From NCBI RefSeq assembly GCF_000485595.1, contig NW_014577131.1, forward strand, positions 146,808 to 210,807: a stretch of DNA of 64,000 bases, read 5' to 3'. Under the pieces are notes generated by a model. It did not search any database. It saw only the letters and a program-made list of their open reading frames with translations, and was not told where the DNA came from. The stretch comes from Priapulus caudatus (Eukaryota > Priapulida > Priapulimorpha > Priapulimorphida > Priapulidae). Each line of letters opens with the position of its first letter. The first letter of the stretch is position 1. Made by a program: the position numbers and the translations under genes. Positions 37,437 through 48,200 of this stretch are shown here, in pieces.

Positions 37437-38771
37437 NNNNNNNNNNAGACAAGATGTAGAAAAACGGGCAAGATATCCCGCCCCCACATCCACACGCACG
37501 CACGCACGCACGCACGCACGCACACACGCACGCACGCACGCACACACACACACACACACACACACTTCTCTTATATTGTCTCCATAAAAAATCTTGTTTA
37601 GCGCTAGTTTTTCTGATAAAGATTTACTTATATATATGTAAATTCGTTATAAAACCCTAGAAATGGGCAAAGAGGGGTCCGCAGGCGTCCGGGGGACCGG
37701 ATCTGATAAATTTGTGCATTCTAGACATCAAAATTACTGCTCAGATGCTCTCAGAATGCACCAATTTAAAAAAAAAATCTTGGGGGAGGTCCCACAAACC
37801 TCCCCTAAGTGGCATTCGGCAGCTTTATAAAACGCCTGAAAAAGTAAGCAGGAAAAAGTGCCCTTTATTTCTTCCTGGACACCCCCTTTTCAAAAATCCT
37901 GGATCCGCCCCTGAACCCTAACCCTAAATGACATTAAACCACAAACTAATATATGACCATGACCATATATATATATATTATTATGACCATTAATGACATT
38001 ACAGTTGGGAACACTCCTAATGGAGTATTACCCCGAAAACACCTGGACAAGATATCCAGTCACGTAGCCTGTGAGCACATAAGAAGAATAAACCAGTATA
38101 GAAGTAGAAGTAGAAGTAAGGAATTCAGTGAGTCATGTCGCCGCTCTGTAAATATTTTGTTTTATACCTAGTGAATTTAAAATTCTCCCGAGTAGAACTG
38201 GTCAAACACGTTTCATGAATCATGGCACGAATTATGCGTGAAGGAATTCATGAATGTCCTCATTAGCATTTACAATTTGGCATGATCTGTCATCTATTGA
38301 TTATATCTGTCCTTTGTTGCTTTTTGTGTAAGAAAACGATGAGAATAAAGTCTAGCAGTAACAGATGCTCTGTTTGTGGAAAATTAGACAGATATTACTA
38401 TTAAAATCAGGTCAAACGTAAAATCATGTTCCCATGTGCTGTGAATGTGAGTGTGATTCTGTGAATCCAGGACGTGCCAGTTTTCAATGTAATACTAATA
38501 CTAATAGTACACTCAGTCTATAGAGCTGTGTTACGCCTGTCACGGTTAATGGTCACGCAAATCGCTAGTAAGAAATTTTGTTTGGGCCGATCGTTCGAAC
38601 CAAAAATTGCAAAATACACCATTTTTCATTTGTTTTGATTACCAACAAAATATCTCTAGACTGTCAAAATTGTAACTATTCATGTCACAGATACACAATT
38701 GTCTGGCTTAGTTTTTACCTGCCAACGGTTTGATCTGCAAGCTGTTTCACCCGAAAAAGGTGCTTCTTCAT
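27585..38771 (-). CDS. ARHGAP17: BAR-domain Rho GTPase-activating protein, ARHGAP17 (RICH1) type
   Basis: Stimulates GTP hydrolysis by Cdc42/Rac; relatives act at cell junctions and in endocytosis. Exons: 38719-38771, 36345-36495, 35866-35945, 35533-35644, 35209-35285, 34662-34785, 34326-34394, 34093-34174, 33626-33753, 33072-33259, 32645-32725, 32297-32413, 32045-32124, about 30571-31455, about 29732-29921, about 29025-29189, 28567-28654, 27585-27953. The start MKKHLFRVKQLADQTVGRAEKTEVL matches the family N-terminus in pieces; an in-frame ATG six codons upstream (38787-38789) is possible. BAR covers residues 1-245. RhoGAP covers 255-440 with arginine finger R296 in GLFRIAG and KMTPSNIAIVFGPNLI. 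The tail has His/Pro repeats and SH3 ligands (KKAPPPVPNRPQLP, RAAPPIPPR). The donors of the exons ending near 30571, 29732 and 29025 are uncertain; the donor at 32297 (GTCCGT) is weak but gives the right phase. Confidence 0.92.
30571..31455 (-). CDS. ARHGAP17: ARHGAP17 large tail exon with His/Pro repeats
   Basis: The exon begins DVEFGEYVPLLSPVKRQS, fitting the segment just after the GAP domain. It then runs through low-complexity sequence, with PHPRHDAGV twice and related AAPHHNAATQPHPHH units. The reading frame would stop at 30548-30550 if not spliced. A phase-1 donor GG|GTGTTG at 30571 joins the next exon in frame, with another option near 30610. A non-spliced short isoform is also possible. 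Confidence 0.75.
37283..37913. mobile_element. MITE with CAGGGGCGGATCCAG ends, nested
   Basis: It begins CAGGGGCGGATCCAGAGG and ends CCTGGATCCGCCCCTG. The interior carries GGGTCCGGACCCCCC, a long CA/CGCA microsatellite and a 10-base run of Ns (37437-37446). CCCTAA units follow its right end. The CAGGGG terminus groups it with the other hAT-type MITEs. Confidence 0.75.
37437..37446. other. Assembly gap (10 N) inside a CA microsatellite
   Basis: Ten Ns interrupt a (CA)n tract at 37381-37436 and a flanking CGCA/CACA tract at 37490-37565. The true length of the repeat is unknown. Confidence 0.99.
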
Positions 38772-39668
38772 CTTGTCATAGCTCTGCATTTTATCTTCTT
38801 GGTTTATACTAAAGGAATATTTGGCATCCTACGAGATAATATCCCTAAAATGATAGGAAAGGAAAACACTACCACTCCTCGTAGATGGTCATTTGTTTGA
38901 CATCTGCGTCTTCAGTCTGTGCCACCACAACAAACTTACTAAACCCATTAATGTTTTAAAATTTTGTTGAAATGCAACAAAATATTGAAAATTGTGAAAA
39001 GAATGCGATAAAAATAGATAGTATACTCAGTAGATTTATTTCCAAGTTTATAGTTACAAATACAACACGAATCCTCTGCCTAGTCTGTAAATAATATTGC
39101 TTTATAGACTGATACGATAGCTTGTCTCCTGTATTAAGTTACAGTAAGAGCACCTACAGCGACGTTTTTCGTCAGTCTAATAGCTACATAAACAAGTGGA
39201 CATCTTATATCGCAAACGTTTAGTTGTCATTTTAAATTTACTGAAACGTGGAAATGATATTTGTAGTAAGTTATTGCTAATAAAACAAGACTGACATATT
39301 TTAAAGATATTAAGAAATTATAGCTATTACTGAAAAAAACGAAAACACGCAGGTATCGTTTTAAATATGCGCATGAACTTATTGAAGTGGCGGGACGGTG
39401 AGTAAAACAAAAACTACCTAGTCCTAGAGCCCGTAGACGATCACGATTGCCAAAATGAATTGTACGCAGTGGCTGGAGGTACGTCAGCCGTATCTTAATG
39501 TCTCGAGGCTACGGGCACGGCAGTCCATTTGCGCATGCGTCGCTTTTCCACAAAATAATGCCGTTGGAAATTAATTCACGATTTAATTCACGATTAGATT
39601 TCTTGATGAGCTAGAAAACACGGCCCAAGCCAAGGATAGAGAACATGGGTCCCAATAAAACCAATGTG

Positions 39669-39828
39669 CCTAACCCTAACCCTAATTCTAACCCTGGCCC
39701 TAACGGCCCAAGGATAGAGAACATGGGTCCCAATAAAACCAATGTGCCTAACCCTAACCCTAACCCTAATTCTAACCCTAACCCTAATCCTAATCCTAAC
39801 CCTAACCCTAACCATAACCCTAACCTAT
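39669..39828. repeat. Interstitial telomere-like CCCTAA tracts
   Basis: Two blocks of CCCTAA/TCCTAA units are separated by a repeated phrase (GGATAGAGAACATGGGTCCC at 39633 and 39711). The same phrase appears inverted at 39868-39892, so the CCCTAA blocks sit inside a larger inverted repeat. Confidence 0.85.
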
Positions 39829-40075
39829 TATATTGAAATTATATTGATGTAAATGACATTGGTTTTATTGGGACCCATGTTCTCTATCCTTGAACCGAAA
39901 ACACTCGGATTTGAAGTATGAAAATGAACATTATTGAGCCAGCTAGCCTACACCAGTTGGTTGGGATTGATTGTTAGTTCAGATGCAAAATATTGAAAGC
40001 AAAAGGTTATACACCATAGATTAATTTGGGTACTATGACACGCGTATAAAAGATAGCCGAGTCGGTTTAGAGTTA

Positions 40076-40102
40076 GGGTTGGGTTAGGGTTAGGGTTAGG
40101 GT
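40076..40102. repeat. TTAGGG tract beside foldback element
   Basis: Four TTAGGG units run directly into TAGCTCTAG and then the foldback element at 40111. The orientation is opposite to the tracts at 10872 and 39669. Confidence 0.8.
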
Positions 40103-40110
40103 AGCTCTAG

Positions 40111-40798
40111 ACCGAATAATTCTGTCCCATATAACCTTTTTTATATTTTGGTGAGGGTTATATTGGGACAGAACGGGGTTCATTGAAATTTCGTGAGATC
40201 GCATGCAAAATGCATGCGCTGAGAATGCGGCTTGTACGCCGCTATTGGCGCGAAAAAAAACCTACCGTTCCCTTCTACATGGCTTTACCTTGCTACTGAT
40301 ATGTGTATACATTCACTTCAATCGTTATTCACTTCTTAAAAGATTGTTTTTCATAAACACCGCTTCGTTCAACTTTCCTAAATTACATCGCCATTTACAA
40401 ACAATCAGACCAATCACAGCGAGTCTATCAGGCCTCCTGCAGCGCCACATATACAAGCGAGAACCAGGGGCTATTGTAAGACTCGCTCTGATTGGTCTGA
40501 TTGTTTGTAAATGGCGATGTAATTTAGGAAAGTTGAACGAAGCGGTGTTTATGAAAAACAATCTTTTAAGAAGTGAATATCGATTGAAGTGAATGTATAC
40601 ACATATCAGTAGCAAGGTAAAGCCATGTAGAAGGGAACGGTAGGTTTTTTTCCGCGCCAATAGCGGCGTACAAGCCGCATTCTCAGCGCATGCATTTTGC
40701 ATGCGATCTCACGAAATTTCAATGAACCCCGTTCTGTCCCAATATAACCCTCACCAAGATATAAAAAAGGTTATATGGGACAGAATTATTCGGTCTAG
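40111..40798. mobile_element. Long foldback element with 14 bp flanking duplication
   Basis: About 690 bases with arms of about 300 bases that are near-perfect complements, starting ACCGAATAATTCTGTCCCAT and ending with its complement. Each arm contains the same open frame (beginning MQNACAENAACT) on opposite strands; this is a by-product of the palindrome. TAGGGTAGCTCTAG flanks both sides, ending at 40110 on the left and following ATTCGGTC on the right: a likely 14 bp target duplication. Confidence 0.85.
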
Positions 40799-40801
40799 GG
40801 T

Positions 40802-40848
40802 AGCTCTAGTAACTATAGCCCGCGTACAGTTGCCGCTGGGCTATAGGA
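40802..40848 (-). repeat. Recurring module GGCAACTGTACGCGGG, copy 2
   Basis: Reverse-strand copy of the module at 10446 and 41380 (CTATAGCCCGCGTACAGTTG on the plus strand). Its end TAGCTCTAGTAAC is the site interrupted by the foldback at 40111-40798. Confidence 0.6.
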
Positions 40849-40879
40849 CCAGCCATTACGAATGCTCGGGACTAACTTA

Positions 40880-41142
40880 CTCCAGCCAATCAGCGGGAAC
40901 TATGTATTTCCGCACGTGGAGGGGTGGGCGGGTTGTGTTGGTTGTGGACAAAAACGTTGTTGTCAAGTAACAAATTAATAATAGTAATTTGTTCATCTTT
41001 CATGACAAAACTAATATTACAATCTTTTTTGATCGCTTAATTTGTTACTTGACAACAACAATGTTTTTGTCCACAACCAACCCAACCCGACCAACCCTCC
41101 ACGTGCGGAAATACATAGTTCCCGCTCACTGGCGCTGCTGGC
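40880..41142. mobile_element. Foldback element
   Basis: The arms GCGGGAACTATGTATTTCCG (from 40901) and GGACAAAAACGTTGTTGTCA (from 40946) are matched by complements at 41037-41130. The loop is about 60 bases of AT-rich DNA. Non-coding. Confidence 0.8.
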
Positions 41143-41379
41143 CTGCTGACGCGCCGCCAAAAATGGCCGTTTGAAGTTTGCAAATCGAATGTTCGTTCAC
41201 CAGAAATACCGCAAGTAGACCATTTCAACGATAGTTAGAGGTTAAATTTTAGTAGCTGATATAACTTAAGACATATTCAGTTCGGATAAGGGGCATTAAT
41301 TGCCTACCACAGACGTTTTATAGCTGCGTATAAGCGTGCTTAAGTTGGTCTCGCTCATCCCTAATGGCTGGTTCTATAG

Positions 41380-41458
41380 CTCAGCGGCAACTGTACGCGG
41401 GCTATAGTTACTAGAGCTAGGGTTAGGGAGGGTTGGGTTAGGTTAGGGTTAGGGATAG
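41380..41458 (+). repeat. Recurring module copy 3 followed by TTAGGG tract
   Basis: CTATAGCTCAGCGGCAACTG leads through GGGCTATAGTTACTAGAGCT directly into several GGGTTA units. It is followed at 41490 and 41546 by two copies of the CCGTACCCGTAGCC(T)GAGACATTAAGATACGGC module seen at 10728 and 39487. Confidence 0.65.
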
Positions 41459-42216
41459 GGTGACTGTTTGTACTTGTGTGTGGGACTGCCGTACCCGTAG
41501 CCTCGAGACATTAAGATACGGCTGCAGCGCTTGCGTAGTGTGACTGCCGTACCCGTAGCCTTGAGACATTAAGATACGGCTGCCGTACCCGTAGCCTCTG
41601 CGATTAAATTATAATAATAAAGGTTTGTTGAGTCTGTAAGCATAAATTGCAAGTCATATAATGTTTTGGAGTTGCTTTAATCTCGACTTAGTGATTGTAA
41701 GTTATCACCTGCATACTATTACAATTTTAGTCGGTGCAAACCGTTACTACTAGTAGTAGTACTAGTACTACTAGTAGTAGTAATCGGTTGCCGCCCTCCT
41801 CTCACTCAGCTGTCCCTTTCATTTCGTGTCGTTTGTTCTTTCTTACCCGATTAATACGTTGTAGGTCACAGTAGGTGTAATTGAATTGAATGATATTACT
41901 TGTGTTTATTTTTGGCTGCAGGACGTTATGCGCCAATAAAACTATTAGTATTAAAAGCTAGTTCCTACTACTGCTATATTATAGTATAATAATTAATATT
42001 GTGATACTGTCGGAGTGTCTCCATTTGACTTGATTTATAATTCGCTATCGCTATGGTAGAGCTGGGCATATTTACACTTGCATTGCAAAAACAGGAAATA
42101 CTTAGTCATGTTACTTAGCAAGTGGTGTTACATGCTCATGTTACTTAATTTTACATTACAGAGATCATGCAATAAAGGTCATAGACGACAGTAGTACGGG
42201 TAACTCATTATCTGAG

Positions 42217-45200
42217 ATGGCATCTGTAAAGAGCCCAACAGCTCTTTCACCGATGCAGCCAATCAAGGTATATACATTGTTTGGGTCAAGGATAGTTTGG
42301 GATCCCCGCAATATGTTTTCGCATATGTGCTACACTAAGGCCAAAACAAAATATAGGTGTGGCTACCGTTTCCCGACCGACCCTATTTATTCCCAGCGAC
42401 CCTAAACATTTTATTGTCAATTTTCTTTAAAGTAAAAAAAAAATTAAAAATTAAAAAAAAAAAAAATTAAAAAAATATGAATTGGACAGTTCCTGCTTCA
42501 AAAGGCACAACGCACATCCTTCGGACATGGTTCGTAAATAAAATGTTTCAATAAAATAAAATGTTTTCCCTACCTACCTACCCTATTTTTTTTCGGCATG
42601 AAACGGTAACCACACCTATATTTTGTTTTGGCCTAATCTGGGGTGCTACACTAGGCTTGGACCCATTGTTTTATACGCCACACAATCAAAAGCAAAAAAA
42701 GTAGTCAAAAAGGTGTTAGTGGTAAACTCTGTATAACGTGCACTTATCAATAGTGCCTTTTGGCATTTTTTGGATTGACCCATATATACAGATTTGAATG
42801 CATGGATTACCAGATCGATATGAATTGTGTAGCAGCAAGTTTACCACGTTTCAAGTCACCTACTTGTGTGAATACATGAAGCATCATGGATGCTTTCTAA
42901 TTACTATTAATAGGTGGATATAGATGAAGCCTTTGGAGCCAGAAGTGAGCAGTCTTCTGTTCCCGTGAGTCCTAGGAGGGGCAAGGCACACATCCCTATC
43001 CGAGCAAGCATCAGCCCAAAGAGGCTGAAGGTGTGCAATGGCAAGGGTGATCCACATTTCGGCCTGCCCGGCGAGACGCTAGCAAAGAAGAGTCAGATTG
43101 TCGGGTGTCGGGTCGACTCGTCGAACGTTGCCACGGGTCTTCATAGGGGCAGGTCTGTCGACGATACTTCCTCCGTTGACCAGTATAGGGGCAAACTCTG
43201 CAACTGCACGACAGAGCAACATCATTGCACATACGCGGGTTGCGAGCCGTGTGCCAGTCCGAGATGCAATCAACTAGAGGTGCCTTCTAACGACACGCCG
43301 AAAAAGTGTCGTCCAGGAACGTTAGATAGTGCGCAAGCAGCTCAAACGCCGGTGCCTCCATCTGTAGCCTGTTCCAGCCCTAGGAAGAAAAAGTTTCACG
43401 AAGGCCAGGAGTGTTTGTCTCGATGGAATGATGGTCTGCTGTATCTGGCTACAGTCGTCAAGGTTTGAGTGTGCTTAATTAATTTGAATAACTTTTTGTG
43501 CGATAGCCTTTGCAACGTTGGTGTGTCGTTCGTTTGGATAACGACTGTAAATGTAATGTATGTTAACGTACCTAAAAGAGAGTTTGTGTCATCTATTAGT
43601 TAGTGCTTGCAATCAATTACTTATGCAGGGCTTGAAACTAACCTAAAATGTTCACTAGCCAGCAGGGCTAGTGACCTGTAAAATCTACTAGCCCTTAAAA
43701 ATATCTCCCAGCCCTTACTTTTCTGAAGTGCTGTGCTAAAGCTACGCAGTGAGCACAATTTTGCCATTTGCGGGGTGGGGTGGGTGAGGTGGGTGGATCA
43801 GGGTTTTGATTTTAGATGCTCCGAGATGCTGCCCCCATCCTGTTTGTGTTAGTTTGAGATTTGTAGAGTTGTATTGCTTAGTTGACTGAATATAAGCCAC
43901 ATAGAAGCGTGTTATGCTAGTGTTAGGATGAACATCGTATTATAAAAGGCTTAGAATACCAGTTACAGGAATGTAGGTTTAAAGAGGTTATTTTCATAAC
44001 AGTACCTGCCAAAACCATGACTACTATTCCACGTTAATTATAGACACAGAGACTGGATTGTATATTAACCAGTCCGTATAAGTAAAGTTGAGTTTCTAAT
44101 TTGATATTTAGCAAACGTCAAATTGAAATAATCTTTGTTTGAAAAGGGGAGTGTTTAACCCTGAGGTCAGCTGAAACGTAAACTAAAGTTAACAAACCGT
44201 TCCCTGAACGTATACAGAAAGTAGAACAGAAACGTATTGCGTATACACTGTGAGGGGATTGGCATGAGCTTGTGAACAGAGCAGCATGATGGTTGAACCG
44301 ATTTTATTGTCTGAGGTACCGTGACTGTTAAGTTTAGGTTTTGCAATTTGATTATGTTTGCACACGCAAATTTTATATTACTTATTACTAGTTCGGTCGG
44401 GTTAGTAGTTGCTGAAAAAGTACTAGTAATATGTTATCTGGTAGGCATTCCCACTCGCCAACAGGCCTGGTCAGCCCAGACATTCTACTAGCCCTTACTG
44501 ATTTCTACTAGCAAGCGGGCGAGCGTTAGTTTCAAGCCCTGTTATGCCTTTGAATTTTTTGTTTCACAGCTGGATAATGCTGGTGAAAGATGTTTGGTAG
44601 CATTTGAAGACAACTCTGAACACTGGGTCTTATTTAAAGACCTGCAAAGCAGTGAGTAATGATTGTTATAAATAGCAAGACATTTGATATGATGAGACCG
44701 TTGTTTCTTATTTCATGTAATCAGTTCATTAAATTTCATGGTAATATAAAAGTAAATTTATTTGATGACAAATCCATGTCTTTAACATGTTAAATATATG
44801 GATTCATAATGAAATTAATTTACTCTTACAAATTTTAAGATTGGTATCTTTCCTAGTAGTCGACATGTCTTGCAGTATAATTTATATATTCACAGTGTAC
44901 AGTAGTTAACATTCGTGTTAGATGTACCATCATGCATTCGTGTAGGTCCTGATGTGATTGGCGGTATTTTGGCAGTAATTTAAACGTTACTACGCCCATA
45001 GGTGAAGAGGAGCCTCGCTCAGAGGTAGTCTGCTCCGTCTGCGAGTGTGCTGAGTGTGAAAAGCCCAATGAGATCGTCATATGTGATAACTGCAGCTTGG
45101 GTAGGTAGCACCACAACAATCTGGGCAATCCGAGTAGTTGGGGCATGAGCGTTGAGTGGGAACATGTACCGATTGTTCAATCTTAGCATAGGACATTAGG

Positions 45201-48200
45201 GAATTCCTGCGTTCATCACCTCATCTGAGACCTAAAGACATATTTTTCAGCATTTCAGACATTCTATTGCATACAAGTTTTTGGTATGCATCACTAACAT
45301 TGTGTTGTATGTTAAGTGCAGTGATTTAGTTCTTGTAATTGTTGTTACATTCTTGTAGGCTATCATCAGCAGTGCCACAGCCCGCCTATTGAGGCCAACA
45401 CAATGACTGGTGGAGTGCAGTGGAGCTGCCGTCAGTGTGTCTTCGCCAAGACTACAAAGGTGCGATCTTATTAAAGGAATAATATGTTCATTGATTATGC
45501 AATGTTGATGAATGCTAGAGTAACTGGCACCTTGTACATTACCTTATAGCCAAGCGCGTATTAGTTTGTCCAATATCACTGCTGGTTACATTACAAACAA
45601 GACTTGAAATCGGTTGTTGATATGTATCAACGTATCATTTACGTGCCGTAAATGTCATCCAGGAGTCAAGCGATGACGTAAACATTTGTGCGGCCCGTTT
45701 GTTTTGGACGCCAGATGAAACGGAGGTGTCAGCGGTGTAACCACGGCCACGGACTAAACATGGAAATAGAGTATAACACACGTACTAATCACGGGCGCAC
45801 GTGGACAGCCCTGACAAAAAGTTCCTTATCACGAGCGTCCATGTTTACGAAATCACTGATGATAGCATTATGTACGGCCAAGCATGCGTGCGAAAATGTC
45901 CGGTGCACTATAAATCTGTATCACACCCGCTTCGCCAGCAGCAGTTTGAAACTGTAGGCAACTGATTTTTGGACTGCGGATTTCAGTTAGACATTTCTTA
46001 GTAACCAGCAGTGATATTGGACAAACTAATACGCGTTTGGCTATAAGGTAATGCACTTATTAACTACACAAGGTGCCAGTTACTCTAGCATTCGTTAACA
46101 TTGCATAATCAATGGACCTATTATTCCTTTATTCGTAGTCAAGTCCTGAAGCAAGATTAGTGTAAGTCATTTGTATAAATGTGGTTCTGTGCAGGATTTG
46201 TGTGCCATATGTCTGTATGTGAAGCTGTCTCTGTGTCAATCAACATTTGTTTGTTAATAATAAAGTGTGCATATTTCCAGAGAGGTGGAGCCACCAAACT
46301 GGGTCCAAATGCAAAGGCCTTGCAAGCATATAAAAAGGCACTACCGTACAAGGTATTTCATGTTGCACTACTTTGTACCTTTTGTAGTAGAATTTGATTG
46401 ACAAATGGTATATCAGTAATGTTTTGGTTTCACAATGTATTTTTCTTGTGTCATCTTATTGCTTGCGAATTTCGACAAATTACATTTTTGATTTCAGCTG
46501 AGCTCACTCACGTGGGATGCTCATCACAAAACCAATTCACAGCAATGCTACTGCTATTGCGGTGGACCAGGCGAGTAAGTATTGAATATCACTTGATTTA
46601 ATATGTCTCATGAATGCGGCAGTTTGTGTGTTCTACTATATATGATGAATATGTAAGAATTGAATGTATACCTTTGTATTTGAATTGTACATTGTTACAA
46701 ATGTTATTACTACAAAAGTTATTAAATTGTCTTTATTGTTAACTGGGCCGATTTCCTTTACATTTATTGCAGTTGGTATATAAAAATGGTGCAATGCTGC
46801 CGGTGCAAACAGTGGTTTCATGAAGGTATGTTTACATGCTTATCTCTATCCCAGTGGAGTGATGCAGTGTACACATTTCATCCCATAATGTATATCTTCC
46901 GTGCTGTCGTCATATTAACCTCGCCCAATTGCTTTTAGTCACCGAAGTAGGTCAGAGGTGTAGACAAGTGCTGCACTGTGCAGTCAGGGGGTTGTTTGTG
47001 TTGTAGTGTGCGAGTATTATCTTATGTACCTGCTTAGGCCAAAACAAAATATAGGTGTGGTTACGGTTTCCCGACCGACCCTATTTATTCCCAGTAAAAA
47101 AAAATAAAAAAAATGAATTGGACAGTTCCTGCTTTAAAAGGCACAACGCACATCCTTCGGACATGGTTCGTAAATACAATATTTCAAGAAAATAAAATGT
47201 TTTCCCTACCTACCTACCCTATTTTTTTCGGCATGTAACGGGAACCACACATATATTTTGTTTTGGCCTTAGGCTGGTTGTTTGCTGATTTATTGTTTCA
47301 TTTTTTTTGTGGTATAGCATGCGTGCAATGTCTAAAATATCCTCTGATGCTGGGAGACCGTTTCTACCTGTTTGTATGCTCTGTGTGCAATCAAGGACCA
47401 GAGTACATCAAACGACTAGATCTCAACTGGTGTGTTAATACATCATCATTATTTTTACAAGTAGTACTTATTGTTGACATGGGAATGTTTAGTGTGAAGA
47501 ATAATAACACTGACAAATTGCAATTGAGTTAAAGCAGCATATGATGCATCTAGCTGCACATGTGTCCTGTTGTCTGAACCAATACATTTTTGCATACAGA
47601 AACTTCAAGTTTAATTAGAAATAAAGTACTTCACAATAATTCATCGGATGTGGAACTCTCCCACTAGTCTCAAGGAACTGACCGAAGTTTAAACTTGTGC
47701 CATTCATGTTGCCTTAGGTCTGACGTCACACAGCTTTGTCTGTTTAATCTGACGCTGCAGCCTGTCAGCAACAGCAAATATCATGACATTGAGGAATCCA
47801 TCATGCCTTGGATATCCAGAAACTGGGTGAATCTCCAGCTTGGACAGGTGCTTCGTCTTTTTATTCATTCTCTTTCTCTACCTTTACCAGGATAGCATCG
47901 TGAACCCTTCCCCCTCTTCCATCTCCATGCGTTGCTTAGTGACTTAATTCTTCTTCTGTGACATGTAATACTAAGCGATGACATTATTACTGTCAAGCAT
48001 ACAATATCTTGACTATTAAATCAAATACTGTTTCAAGTATTTTAAGTTATTAGTAGTTGTAGCGGGTCATTATAGTTTCCGTGGAATGCCTACTCTTGTT
48101 TATGTTTGGGGCATAGGGGCATGGTCGTAATCACCAGTTAACTTTGGATCTACTCTGTTCATGATTAGGGAACATGCAGGGGTAGAAATTAACTTTTGAA

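Larger units (their letters stand above)
37223..38023. mobile_element. Inverted-repeat element containing a nested MITE
   Basis: The left end CCATTAGGAGTGTTCCCAAC is matched at the right by its complement ending at 38023; inside both ends ATTAATG also pairs. A second element (37283-37913) sits within it. It lies in ARHGAP17 intron 1. Confidence 0.7.
38790..42161. other. Divergent intergenic region, ARHGAP17 / Polycomb-like
   Basis: About 3.4 kb between two diverging genes. It is filled with telomere-like tracts, two foldback elements and recurring modules, each listed separately. Promoters for both genes should lie in it, but I see no clear core element. A palindromic run of CTA/TAG trinucleotides lies at 41744-41782. 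Confidence 0.6.

Noticed and set aside
37253-37601. Cys-Val or His-Thr repeat proteins
   Set aside because: Translations of the CA/CGCA microsatellite running through the assembly gap.
40203-40702. Nearly identical 125-129 residue open frames on both strands
   Set aside because: They are the two arms of one foldback element; the protein similarity follows from the palindrome and matches no family I know.
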